A stretch of 64,000 nucleotides of DNA, taken from Taeniopygia guttata (lineage: Eukaryota; Chordata; Aves; Passeriformes; Estrildidae). The DNA lies in the NCBI RefSeq assembly GCF_048771995.1, contig NC_133030.1:42284001-42348000 (forward strand), read 5' to 3'. The translations under genes and the position numbers were made by a program. Shown piece after piece: positions 1-12,700 of this stretch. The notes below the pieces were generated by a model. That model worked only from the letters and a program-made list of their open reading frames with translations. It was not told the DNA's origin and ran no database searches. Numbering within the stretch: the first letter of the stretch is position 1; each line of letters starts with the position of its first letter.

Positions 1-3000
1 CAGCTGGGAAGGAGCATCATGGTATGGAGGGAGCGGATGGTGTTTTCCTGGAGTGCACAGGAGAAGCAGAACCCAGCAAGACTCTTGCTCCAAGGTACCC
101 TGCTAAGGCATTTAGCTGCAGCCTACATTCTTTCCCCTTGCCCATCAGTCACAGCTCCACAAAAGGCTGCTGCACTATCTCATGCATTGAAACAGATGAA
201 ACCTGAAAGGTCACAGAGTAGATTAGTAAGTACTCTGAGTCTGATTTATTGGAAACACGAGCCAGTCCATACAGGTGGTCTCTTGCACCTCATCCCACAC
301 CAGGCAGCAGCCCCACTTTATACACAAGGCTGAAGCCCACCTTCCAGTGGTTCTGTTGCCAACAATGGCTCAGGACTGTTGCCATCTTCAAGGAGCATCA
401 GCTGCAATCTTTTCAGCATAGACTACCACAAGCAGTGCTGCTGAAGTAAGCTTTTAAATGAGGGAAATAGACCGAATTTGTAGATATCCTTCTTGCAGGC
501 ACAGAGAAGCAGCCTATTTCCAGATAGGTTTTGGCCCATCATCATAACCCTCAAGAGTGTTTGGGTAAAGTCTATAATGTGCTGTGCTGTGCATATTTTC
601 TCTCTCTGGTTTGCACTAGCGAGATGATAACCAAATACCGTCTTGTCTCAGCAAGCTGTCCTCAGGATAGGTGTAGATAGCACTGTGATTTCTCCTGCCA
701 TGATCTGCTCAGAGGTTTGTGAGCCTCCTGCCTCCAGTTTCTGTGCCAGCATGGGGAGCACCGTGGCCAGAGATGCCTGGTGTCAGCACATTGGCCTGGG
801 TGCCACCACCCTACAAAAGCAGTGCTGAGGCAATGGGTGATTGCACTGGCTCTCCCTGCCTGTGTAGCTCTGGAATGAGGATGAACATGTTTAGGAAAGG
901 ACATAGGGAATGATGCTGGTTATTCTAGCCACGGAGCTGGGTTTCTGCATATATGACATGCCGAATACATCTACAGGAACAATTTTATTGTGTCTTACAC
1001 CATCCCTCTCTGCTAGATCTCACACCAATAGGCTTCACTCTAACCATTAGTTCAACAGAGCTGCTGATTCCTTGCACAGGCTATGCTTTGAGCCAGTCAG
1101 GCTACACAGGCTTTTCCCAAGGTGCTTTTCTCTGGAATTTGTCCCTTAAAGACTGAGAGAGACAACTGACTCCAGCTCTAGATAAGTTTGTCTTTACAGG
1201 CTCTACTTCTGCTCCTTGAGCTTATGGTGGATTTTCTCCCAGATTTTTCACTTTCACTTTTGCTGTTCCTTAGGGTTCTGGTTTTCCCATGCTTCCTGGT
1301 TTACATTCAGAGAAAAAAGCTACTGCTACCTTGACTGGGATTTGCTGTGGAGGGCACTGCAGGCTCATGCTCTTCACTGGAGGATGCAAGAGTCCCACCA
1401 ACGCTTGCAGTGTTGCACACAGTGAGAGAGCTCCATCCGTGCTGCGACCTTTGTATTTTCTCCTGGCTATAAAATGCTAAACTTTGTTTTAGCTGCAGAT
1501 GGAGAAGGTCCTACCGTGATGTATATGTGACCTATGCCCACACAGATACGGAGCCATTATTTCTGCTGCAAAGCTGCTGAAGTCTGGATCCTTCAGGCTG
1601 GGTGGGGCTCTGTGTAATGCCAGCAGAATTGCTAGATCCAGTCACTGGTAACGTCTCAGACCTATTACTACAACTCAGAACAAAAACAAGCAGCCAGTGG
1701 TGAGACTGGGACACGGGTTTGCAACAACATCCTCTCCAAAACCTAAACAATATTCTTGGCATCATCAGTCAATGTGTCCTTCCTCTGCATGGCTGACTGT
1801 GAGCTGGAAGGCCTCCTACCTGCCCTGTGTTCAGCCATTCTGGGCAAACCAAGCCATTCTGGTGTTTGCTGGTCCTAGGAGACACATATTCCAGTCTGAC
1901 CTGGCTTTGTCCCAGTCTTGCCCACAAAACCTGATCACAGAACGTGATCTGCATGGTTCAAGCCGGTTTTGACCTCTGCTTTCATCTGTAATTGTGAGGT
2001 ATCTGGGAGGCAGTCTCTCTTGGTTATAAAGAATGGTTCTCCTGGGAGAATATCCTTATGAGCCAAGCAGCAAGGGACAACATATCCTTTCTGCCCTTTT
2101 AAACAGTGTAGGGAAAAAAATATCTTTTCCTAAGGATATTTCCAGAGCTGCACAAACTGCTTGCTCCAGCTGTGTGAGGAGATTCTTTCACTTCTGTACT
2201 ACTGCTGTCTCTTGCTTCTCTTTCCCGGGCTCCCGGCCTCTCCTCAAGGCTCCGCACACATCTACTTTTCATTTCTAAGTGTCGATGTGCCTGTCCTCTA
2301 GTGTGGCCGTCACTGTTGTCTGCAAATGAACTGCAAATGAGCCTAAACGAGGAGCAAGGTGCAGGGAGGTGGCCAGGGCAATCACTGCCGATTGCTTTCG
2401 ATTGTCTGCTCCTCCCAGCAACGCAATTCCTGTAATTTTCACTTCCTTGGCATCTGGCATTTCTCAAGCGTTGTGTGTGTTATCTGGCCGTGCCCAACCT
2501 TCAGGAGCACTGAGTTGCCGGCTGCTCCAAGGGAAGGAGCTGCTTCTGGACACACAACTGGATAAACCGGGTGATGCCCGGGCCTGTGGAAGCCTGTCCC
2601 CGCCCCAGTAGAATGCCAGCGCCTTTCTGCTGTGCTACGGAGCTCCTCACTGAAAACCTCTCTCAAAGCAGTAGATAAACGAGGGCTCACAGAAGGCTGA
2701 GAGGCCTTTCCAGCCGGGGAAGGGCGGACAGGAGGGACGCTGCGCCCTGCGAGCACATCCCGCCCAACTCCGCGCGTGTGCTGGCCTCTGCTGGGCGCTG
2801 GCTGAGCGCTCCCAGCCGCTCCTCTCGCCAGAGCTTTGGCAAGGGACAGGCTAAGCGGCTCTGCTGCCCGTTTCGCTGTGGCTCCAAAGTATTTATGCAC
2901 TTGCTTCACAAATCCCATCTCAGAATTAATTTCTGTTAGAGCTGCCAGCCTGCATCAGCAAGAGGATAAGCTCCTCATGCTGAACCAAAGAAGCAGCCCA

Positions 3001-6000
3001 CGAAAGAGACATCTCTGCTTCCTGCAATGATCATAGTGTACAAAGCAGCAGTAGTCGTACAAAAGTGCCGCCTGGATGCTAATACTTCAGCACACAGAAA
3101 TCAAAGATCAGGAATCACTACTAAGAGGCAAAGTATTTTAATAAATCACAAGCTGTCAAGAAGAGAAAAACCAAAGCATGGCATGAAATGACAAGAGTTT
3201 CTCTGAGTGAATAGCCCTGTGCTCACTTTGTCTGTGTTCTGCTGTGGTTTTGCCACCTTACTGATTGTTGAGCTGGAGATTTGAGCAGTGAGGCAGAGTT
3301 ATATGTATCCATGAAGTCTTTTTAAGTTACTCAAAAACCCTACCCAACTAAATGTCAGGGAACATATATTCATTGCTTGCCAGGGCAGGGCTACAATCAG
3401 TGTGTTAGGGTTAGAACATGAGACTATAATTTTTCAGCAGATATCAACTCCTGAGAGTTCTCCTGTCTCAGAAACATCCACACAGTGACAACACACCTTC
3501 CCTCCAACTCTTACACCAGTTCTGTGTTTTTTTCTAAGACACAATCAACTTTTCTCCCTTCAAAAACAGCCGTGGTTTGGTGTCGTGCTCCTCAGAACTT
3601 TTCCCAGGTTTGGTTTTATTGCTGCAGAGTGAGTGGGAGGAAGAAGAGGGACATACCCGAGTTCAGCAGTGAGGCTGTGCACAGCAGCACTCTTTCATTA
3701 TTAATTAATGTCAGCTGCAAGCAGTAGAAGATTAAAATCTTTTTCTCATGTCATTGCCATGAACTGGTATTGACCCACTGAGATGGAGGCTGAGTAAGAA
3801 GGGTTTATATACTTCAAGATTTGGTATTTGGGGTTAATCTGTGACCCTGATCTGTACTGGGTGTGGATATATAGACTATGACTGAGTTTTGAAGCCAACT
3901 CAATCTTTTTTCACTTCTTTTATTCTGAGCTGAACAAAGAGCTCTTCATATCTCGTGTGCATTCCTGGTGCACAGCAGAGGAGTGAGGTGCGTTTACTCC
4001 AATAACAGAGCTTATGCACAGCTTTCTTCACAGCTTTCTGTATCTCCACAGCTTTTCACAAGCAAAGCTTGAGAACTGGGCTTAGATACTCAAGCAGCAC
4101 AGCAGGCTAACCACAGCTACACAGTTTTTAGGTTAGAGCCAGTTCTCATCCGGCCTGATCAGAGGATGGGGCAGAGCAAGTTGGTATGCTTGCAGAAGGC
4201 CATGCAGAGGTAACATAAGCACCCTGTGTCTGGAGGGGTGTGCACTAACCAGAAACCAGCACCTTTGAGGTACCTTGTGCCCAAGTGCTCTTCCATCCTG
4301 TGCACTCTTTCTGCATCTTCTTGCTGCCATGAGGCAGCTGTGAATATTAACACTTCGGCCATGCCCTCCCATTTATTCTTCACAGTTCAGACTTACACAA
4401 TTCACCCACACAAACATCACATCTGAACTGGACAGGGTTAAATTAAAGCCATTGTTCTGCTAAATCCTGGCTTTGAACAGAGAGATTGGATTTGTAAAGA
4501 AGTGATAAATTGAAGCTGCTCTTGGGCAAGCCCTTGCAGCCCAGGCTGGAAGGTGTCAAACTGGAAACAAATACTGCCCCTGGCAGGGCCACACAAATCA
4601 CCATAACTCTTTGTGGCCCTGTAAAATAGATACAGATGATGCATCCTCGCCAAAGCTCCCAGAGACTGAGAGCTACACATGAAATATGCTGAAGGAGAGC
4701 AAAACATTATTTCCCTTCCCTGAGTTGTACTTTTGAAAAACATAAAGCTTTGGACAGCACAGGTTTGGTGCTCAAAGTTAGCCCCTGCACAACTTTGGTT
4801 GTTCTGAGGTCTTTATAAAGATAAAGTCTTCTTTAGATGAGATTTTTGACTGCAACTAAGCCATTGTGTTTTGTATAGAGGAAGGTAAGTTTTGCAAAAT
4901 TTTGAGTGCTGCAGAGGTTGCCTGCTGCACTGTTATGAACGGAGTTGTCCATCTCTGTTCATGTATCCAGATCTTCACACTGAAAATGTAACAGGAAAGA
5001 TTCTTAAGGGTTTAGGTATCAAAATAATTGTGTATCTAAACTACAGTAACAAACGAATCCATTGCCTGTATAAGCTCTTGGGATGCAGAAAGCTCTGGGT
5101 GCCAGCAGAGGGCTTGCAGGGTTCCCTGTTCCATCGGGGAATACCACTGGTTTTGTCCAGAGCCGCAGCCCTGCCAGCCTATGCTTCACTGCGTGTCTGC
5201 AGCCCAGCACTGCATCCAGGTGTGACCCTGAAATGAGTGGCTCTGCCAGTTATTCGAGTCTTGTCAACCACTTAACCTCCGTAGAACTTCACTAAAGCAG
5301 TTTAGGTGTGAACCCAAAATAAAACCTTCTCCCTTCACTAACAAAAATCTTGTAATCTTTCCTGCAATGTCTGTTGTGAAAATTTGTGTGGGATATCTGC
5401 TGACAGCTCTTCTAGACCTAAATGCTATCAGTCAAAATATGATAGAGCTACCTAAGTGGTAAACTAGTTAGGCTTAGGAAGTGTAATGATGAAACTTAAA
5501 GGCACAAATAACAAAGCTGACAGTTTGAAAGCAAGGGACATCCTGTGATCCTTTGAGGTTAGATACTTCCCATTTAAAGGGAACCTAAAGAACTGCATGG
5601 ATGTAAGATCCAGTAGATCCTGAGTACTTGCTTTTCCTTAGAAGTTTTCTTCTTTTGTTCACCTACTTCTTGGATGCCTGAACCAGTGTGGAGAGAAAAG
5701 TCACCAAGGAATTATACTTTCCAGAATAATTTTCTGCAATACCTTTTGCACACCCTCCAAGGTAATTTTCCTCGCCCATTCATATTGCCCTGCTTGTCAT
5801 TGAGGCCTGTTGCCATCTGGATTATCATTGCTGTCACCATTCCTAGCATTTTTATTTATTGGGTAGACTTTGAGAATAGCAAGCTAGTTGCAAGGCTTTA
5901 CATAACATAAAGGAACTGTATGTACTAACTGGTCATAAATGCAGCATATATTCCAAGACTGTCTGTTGGATTTCTTGAGATCAGTACGGAAGAAGATTAC

Positions 6001-8560
6001 AGAAGTTAGGTTCTACCTGATGGCCTGTACTCTAACACTTAATTTGGGTCCTGCTTCTTCCTCTGATTTAGTGCATTCCAATCTTCACAGATACTTTTGG
6101 CTCTAGGATCCTATAAGCTTTTTAGCACTCCTGTTAATCTCCATGTAAAGGAGATTTCCCTCTAGCTTTAACATCCACTTCAAGGGGTTGTCCTGAAATA
6201 TAAATAATTTTTCATGGCTAAGAAATTTTTTATATAAATATGCTGTGATGAGGGAAATCCAAAAGCAGCTGCTCTGTTGCTTCAAGAAGGGAAAGAGGCA
6301 TGTGAGTAGAAACAGATGCAGCAATAGAGGAGGAAATGCAAAGCACAGGAGTTTTATTTTAGTATTTTATAATTAGAAATTGGCAAATTATATAAAAGGG
6401 TGATTGAGTAGTTCACAGAGTTAGCAACAAAACAGCCCTGAAATCCAAGGACAGGAGTTCAAGGAAGTGTGGGCCTATAGGTATTAAAAACCCTTGTCTG
6501 ACTTGGCTTTGAGAAGCCAGTGCTGCTTCTCTACCTGGCTCATGTTCACTTGACAGGCTGCAGTCACCAGCAGCTGGACACTGCTTTCATGCATCTGATT
6601 TCTGCTGTTGTTTTCAGCAGAGTCTGTGTTTTAGTCATTCTTGACTTACCATTTGACTTTTCTTACAGGACTAAGACATGGGAGCAAATGGCTCCTTGCT
6701 TGGCAGGCTCTGACTTCCTACAGATCTTATGTTGATGCTGAGTAAACCCAAGGATTTTTGAGAGAAATTTAGAAGCTGAAGGTGGGATAAAAACAAAACT
6801 CAAGATGACAGACTGTTTTTGACTCCACTTTGGAGTAGAGCTGGCAGGAGGCAAAGGACCCAAAGTGTGTCTCAGTCATCTCCCATATATCTGAAAATTT
6901 GCCTATTGTGTGTATGTTCTTTTTTAAGTAATGTATTAAGAAATTTAACTGCTCTCTGTGTCTTCCTGGTGTGTGACAGTATCTCCTCAATTCCTAGTTT
7001 GTTTTCTTTATACTTTTTCTGCTTGTTATTTTTCTAAAAGACATATTCAGTCACTGATACCTTTCTCTTTGCTGTCCAGAGACCTTATGACAACAGTCTG
7101 CCATACAGTACCTAATTCCATTATCCTGCATTTATCTGAGTTTACAAATTAAAGATGCCATGTACTATGACAATAATTTCAGTTACAGACAGCTAAGGCT
7201 GTAGTCCTAAAGTAATTTCAACATTAATACAACATGTAGATGACATATTTCAGTTAGGCTTGACTAACTCAATAATGTCTTAACCATCTGCAAATTTTAT
7301 TTTTTACTGTGCTAAAGAAATAATAAATGATGGTCCTCTGAACAAACCCAGATTGCCATCCTAAAAGTTGCCTGTGCATTTCTTTTCTTAGACTTTGTTT
7401 TTCAACTGCTCTTTGATCAATTATAGTGATTACCTCTGTGTAACTTTGATTTCTGTATAATATTGTGGGGAATTTTATAAACATATTTTCAAATCTTATC
7501 AGCCTAGAAGTTAATATTCTGTACTACCTCACTGTTTTATTGTTAGAATTCTCAGACTAAGCAGTTGTTGAACCATAATAGTCTTATTCCTGCTCCATTT
7601 CACCTCTGCCCCACCTGCACCGCTACCACTCATTGCATTCCTAATAACATTTTGATTATAAATTTGTTACACCAAATTCCTCTGTTCATTCTGTTGTCTC
7701 AGTGCAGAGCTTCGAGTTAACTTTGGTAGCCTAAATTAATAATAAATGGGACTGAAAACCTCTTTTCTGGCTTTTGCTTCTGAATTTGCCTCTCTTATTT
7801 ATTATGTAAAAGGGCTACATTATGACTGTGTTGTACTGCTGTGAGAAGCATCCCAGTTGAGGCTGGAGGTTCATTGGCAAAGCTGTGGGCTGTGGAGGGA
7901 GAGAGCAGGATGGTTTGCAGCTCTGCCCTGTGGAACTTTAAGCAGAGTACATAGGGAAGGCTGCACTGGCTCTGCTTGTCTCCAGCTCAGTTTCTGGCCT
8001 CTGCTGGGAGTAGGAAACTCAAGCAGGTGACAAGAAACAAGCTCTGTGAGGATACACGGCAAGAACTACTTAAACTGACATTTGTACTCCTTGGAATAAT
8101 TTGTGCAAAGCTTTTTCATTTTGGGGTTTTGTTTGTTTTCTTTCATAGTAAATAAGAACATAAAGGCATCAGAGCTGTTTGTCTGTCTTCGCTCCTGACA
8201 GTAGGTAGATAACTCAGAGGACGGCAGCAGTGACTTCTGACAGTGCTCCACAAAGTATGTAAAAAGGCTACATTATGATGCAGCTATCAAGTAGATACAA
8301 GCTAGAGAAACTTCACTTTTTCATATTCTGTATTCCTTTGTTTCAGGAATACAACATCCAAAGGACACTGCACCCATTTTTCCAAATGAATTTTGACCTG
8401 TGTGTTAAATGCTGGAAGAAAGCTGAGCACCAGCACACTTGTGTCCTTGTGCTGAGGAACGTTTATGCAATTTAGGTAACATGATGCTAATTAAATGAAC
8501 TGTAGATCATAAATGATCTCCAGGCAGGCATCTCCCAGTGGCGAGTTGCTCAAGTAATGG
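1..8560. other. Intergenic DNA upstream of FLVCR2
   Basis: No protein family is recognisable in any frame. Open frames here are short and lack splice-linked neighbours. In human the next gene upstream of FLVCR2 is BATF, and I looked for its basic-leucine-zipper exons without success, so BATF is presumably left of the window. The stretch is AT-leaning, unique-looking sequence except for a CpG-dense patch near 2560-2890, listed separately. Confidence 0.6.
2560..2890. promoter_or_regulatory. Small CpG-dense patch, possible promoter or enhancer
   Basis: CpG dinucleotides are visibly clustered here, roughly two dozen in about 330 bases, while flanking sequence has almost none. CCCGCCC and GCGCG runs are present. 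A minus-strand open frame of 159 codons spans the patch but matches no family I know and is probably a by-product of base composition. It could be a distal promoter, an enhancer, or the first exon of a noncoding transcript. No TATA box or coding exon can be assigned. Confidence 0.35.
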
Positions 8561-8570
8561 GAAAACAAGC

Positions 8571-8580
8571 GCTGACTCAT
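8571..8580 (+). promoter_or_regulatory. AP-1 / MARE-like site upstream of FLVCR2
   Basis: The ten bases GCTGACTCAT contain a perfect AP-1 core (TGACTCA) preceded by GC. This is the form bound by small-Maf heterodimers with NF-E2, NRF2 or BACH1. It lies about 650 bases before the FLVCR2 start codon, just outside the CpG island. A single site of this length occurs often by chance, so the role is inferred. Confidence 0.35.
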
Positions 8581-8749
8581 TAACTGAGAATTCCCCATGA
8601 GAATGAAAACTAAGAACACTTTTGGCTCTTTTACTTCAGTGACGCTGAGATGTTTTAATTTTGATTTCACTGGATATTTTCAATCTCCAGTGTGCCATGT
8701 TGTGAGAAAAACCATCAGAGGCCAACCCAAATGAAACCCAAACCCGTTC

Positions 8750-9660
8750 CTCCTCCAGGACTCCACCCTGGCATCTCCGGCGGCGCCGGGCATTGCCCAC
8801 TCGCTCCCAGCCTCCCCCAGGTCACAGCTCTGCTCAGCCCACGTCCCGTTCAGCACTGGCGGCCGAAGCCTCTCCTGGCCCGGCCCTCGGGGGGCCTCTC
8901 GGCGGGGCCGCAGTGCGGGGGGCGGCCGTGGGGCGGGGGCCGCGGTCGCTGTGCCGCGGGCGGGCAGCGCAGCGGCAGCACCCGGCCGGGGCCGCACTCC
9001 CGTAGGCGCCGCGGCGGAGGAGGGCGTGCCGTGCCCCCCGGCGGCCCGAGCCTGCCCGGCCTGGCGGCGGGGCGGGGCGGAGCCGGGCAGGGCCGGGCCG
9101 GGCCGGGGGCACCTCCCCGCGCGGGCCGCCAGAGAGCTCGGCCAGGGCGGCCGGCCGGGCTCTTCTGGGCAGGTGGTGCCGGCGGAGAGCCGAGCCGAGC
9201 CGAGCCGAGCCGAGCGCGGCCCACAGTGCCGGCATGGTGTTGCTGGAGCCCGCCGGGGCGCCGAGTCTGTCGGCTGCGGCGGGAGGTGTCGGTGATGCCG
9301 CCGCCGTGGTACGGCTGTCCCGGCTTCGCTGGGCCGTGCTGCTGCTCTTCAGCAGCTACTCCCTGTGCAACGCCTTCCAGTGGATCCAGTACGGCAGCGT
9401 CAACAACGTCTTCGTGCGCTTCTACGACGTGAGCGCCTTCGCCATCGACTGGCTTTCCATGTGCTACATGCTCATCTACATCCCTCTGCTCTTCCCTGTC
9501 GCCTGGCTGCTGGACAAGAGGGGCCTGCGCTTCATCGCCCTGGCTGCCTCGGCCCTCAACGCTATGGGTGCCTTGGTGAAGCTGGGCAGCCTGAAGCCGC
9601 ATCTCTTCCCCGTCACTGTCCTGGGACAGGTCATCTGTGGCCTGGCCCAGGTCTTCATCC
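8750..9660 (+). promoter_or_regulatory. CpG island over FLVCR2 promoter and exon 1
   Basis: A very GC- and CpG-rich block with several GC boxes (GGGGCGGGG type near 8929 and 9069) and no TATA box. It ends inside the first coding exon. This is the usual architecture of a broadly used vertebrate promoter. The exact transcription start cannot be read, but must lie upstream of 9234. The plus strand between 8917 and 8939 carries runs of 6, 4 and 5 G, with further G-runs at 8889-8907, so a G-quadruplex is possible. Confidence 0.7.
9187..9215 (+). repeat. GAGCC pentanucleotide tandem repeat in FLVCR2 5' leader
   Basis: Five whole copies and one partial copy of GAGCC run in tandem, ending 18 bases before the FLVCR2 start codon. 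They would sit in the 5' untranslated leader if transcription starts upstream. The repeat is short and perfect, so copy number may vary between individuals. Confidence 0.75.
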
Positions 9661-9746
9661 TGGGCATGCCCTCACACATCGCCTCGGTCTGGTTTGGCTC
9701 CCACGAGGTCTCCACTGCCTGCTCTATTGCGGTCTTTGGGAACCAG
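9234..9746 (+). CDS. FLVCR2: FLVCR2 coding exon 1
   Basis: Encodes residues 1-171: a short cytosolic tail without the serine/proline/histidine repeats of the human N-terminus, transmembrane segments 1-4 and the start of segment 5. It contains the FQWIQYG motif with Trp50 and the segment ending VFGNQ. It ends in phase 0 at the donor GTAATG. The reading frame continues into the intron for about 34 codons before a stop, which is not coding. Confidence 0.95.
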
Positions 9747-12700
9747 GTAATGGGCAGCTGCACCCCGGCTGGCTGCGCCTGTGGGGCGGGCTGTCACCTG
9801 CCTGGCCGGAGACTGGAGGTGCTAAGGGAGCAAACCAGGGAGGGATAAGAGATGTACGTGGCTTGAAGGGCAGCTGCAGGGATAACCCGAATTTACATTA
9901 AATTCCTTCTGGAAAATGCATCTGGTCTTTGGAAGGATGCCGCTGGTGTTTACCTGACGGCTGATGGTTGTGGCAGAGGCAAGTGGGACCTCCATCTACA
10001 AAGTTCGGGGCAGCAGGGGGGTTATGTATGATTCTGGCTTTGCGGGGTCTTTGGCTGAGGCTCCTCTCCAGTGCCCTCCACTTCCCGTGTGTGAGTCTCC
10101 AAGTCCAGGGTTGTGATTCAGTAGAATTATGAATGGCCTTGGGGGGGAAGGCACAGCTCTGAGAAACTGTTTCAGGCGGAATGTCTTTCAAATCGGCAGT
10201 TGCATCTGGACTTGACGCTGCAATATCCTCTTCCTGCTGACAGCTAGGGTGGGATAAAGGAGATTAGCTGTCTGCTGAAAACATTGTCATTGGGCTCTGG
10301 AGGAAAAGGACTTTGGCACTTTCATACCTCTTAAAAGTTGGTACAGTGTTTCCACAAACAGTTGCTTTGAGAAAAAGAAAAGTTCCATCGGGCCAGTGTG
10401 AGGTCAGCTCTCCGAGCACTCTTATCAATACAGGTGCCTGAGGCCAGTGACCCACACTTGCTCAGGCTGTCTTCTTGTAGACAGAGGTGATAGTATTTTA
10501 CACAGCTTTGAGAGGATCAGGGAAATACCATCTTTACCCTTGCACCGGAACACGTGCTCATTCAGTTGAATGAAGCTAATAAGCCAATCTGATGCAATGA
10601 GGCGTAAGTGAAGTGAGCCTGGCTCTGCAGCCCTGACCCAAAGAAGAGGAAAGTGGAATGTGGCATTGGCTGCTGGGCCTGTGCCCCTTGCTCTGAGATG
10701 CAGTGTACTCCCCTGCATGTGACTCCTGCTCCACCCTGGGCCGTTCAGCCTGTGGGTGACTGCCATTCTGATTTGAATGGTTTTCAATTCAGGTAGCTTC
10801 TAATGCAGACTGCTTCTTCCTGTGTTTCTGTATTTATTTAGATACTGCTGAGGTAAAAAGAGGTGAATGCTTGGAGATGGTATTTGAGGAAAAGAAGTTT
10901 GCAGAACAGCACCAGAGAATTAAGGGGACTGCTTTACATCTAGGAAAGAGAAAACCTAGTTATCTTGAGTGCACCTAAGCTTTCCTTTTTGCTTTTATCA
11001 TCCGTTCTAGTGGGCTGGTTTTTATGTGTTTTTACATTAATCTTTAGAGTGGAAAGCACCTAACTTGGCATGAGCAAATAAGTAACTGAACATTTTGCTG
11101 TCAGACTTGAAGAAAAATTATTCAGGTGGAATTACTCAACAATGTGCATTAGAAATCCAAACAAAGAGGCTGTCTGCCTGTGCTATATGGCTTCGTGGAG
11201 TCATCAGCATCCCAAAAGGAGTGGCTTAATGTAATGGTTGTGAAAAGCAAACTTTAGCTACCCTTTTGGTGCTCCACCCTGCTCTGGTGGTTGCACTGAC
11301 ATGACAATGAGACCTCAGTTCAGTACATAGACTTTGCTTTGTAAGCCCAGACTTTTCTTTTAGAGAATCAGAAAAATCAGAAATGGTAGTGACTAAAGAC
11401 AGAGCATACTCCATAGGGAAGACCTATTTATTCCCATAGGCATAATCCCAGTGAATAAAAACTAGCTATTTTGTTTACTGGTGAGATTGGGCAGGGGGAA
11501 GAAATAGAGGCATACATTTTTCCTGACTGTAGTAAAGACTGTATTAGAGAGTGTTAGCAAAGGGTATAGTACAGTGGTTTTGTAATTGCAGTATGGTAAA
11601 TTATTCCCTATGCTGATTTTCCTACAACTGTATGGTTTTCCTTTCCTTGCCATGTGACTTAGTTTAATTATTATTATTATTATTGAATACCATGCACTGT
11701 TGTCCTTCTCCATGAAGAATTGCAAGCAACTGCATGAAGAAGCAGGGAAGTATCACTGCTTCTTTATTTGCTATACCTGCCCTCTTTCTGCGCTTACTGA
11801 CTTGGTCCCAGGCTGCACTTCAGCTGTGCTGAGGAAAGCCCTGCCTGCTGGCTCATCTCGTTCTGCCAGGGCCATGTTTGCTCAGGACAACGCCTCTGCT
11901 TGCTGATTGATGGTAACCTTCAAGTTCAAAGTTAGTCCTGAAAAGTGAAGACCAGGAGTTAAATGCCCTTAAAAAAAAAACCAACCAAACAATCCCTAAC
12001 AAGTTACTACATCACCTCACTTGTTTCTGGCCACTTGTTGGCTGTGGTATTTGAAGTACAGAATCAGGTTAGATTGAGGACTTTTGAATCAGTGCTAGAG
12101 AGCTTCTAGAAGAGTGTGAACACCTGTGGATGTATTCACATTCTCTTGTTTACCCACTGCTGGTTTTCATGACATTTTACTTTTACCACATTTTAGCAGG
12201 AAGATACATAGGTGTTTTCCCATTCTTTTTCTTTGTCGTGGAAGCTCATATATAGGGAAGTTTAGAATAAAGTTTGCCTGTTGGATATATTGCAATTAGT
12301 GTATTAGTGTTATTGAAATATTACTGGCTTCTCATTGCTTGAAAAAAATCTATATGGGAACTCTTCCTCATGCTGAAGGTCTGGGGGATGGAAGCAGAAG
12401 TGTTATGGAGAGTTCACTAATGTTCTTCAGATGTATTTTAATATGGGCAGGAATTTGTCTGACATGCTTATGAAATACAGTTGTCAGTAGTAGTGTGCCT
12501 GCTACAGTGTGTACATCAGCAGTGTTCCCTGTGGAGCATCTCGGTGCTGGATATCTACGAAGTGTGAAGTCCCACACATGAGCTGGATAGGAGAGAGCAG
12601 TCTGGGTAAGGCCATGCTGTTACCATTTTGTTGTATTGATTAGTCAGCTGCATCCCTCTTTGGGACTGTGGTTCAGACCTGACAGGCAGCAGCAAACAGG

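Noticed and set aside
2439-2918. Minus-strand open frame of 159 codons
   Set aside because: It overlies the CpG patch, has arginine/alanine/proline-rich content expected from GC-rich antisense, and resembles no protein family.
1-8560. BATF, expected upstream by human synteny
   Set aside because: No basic-region or leucine-zipper coding was found in any frame, so it probably lies left of the window.
8692-9602. Several long open frames on both strands around FLVCR2 exon 1
   Set aside because: They are other-frame readings of the CpG island; the true frame is fixed by FLVCR2 similarity and splice phase.
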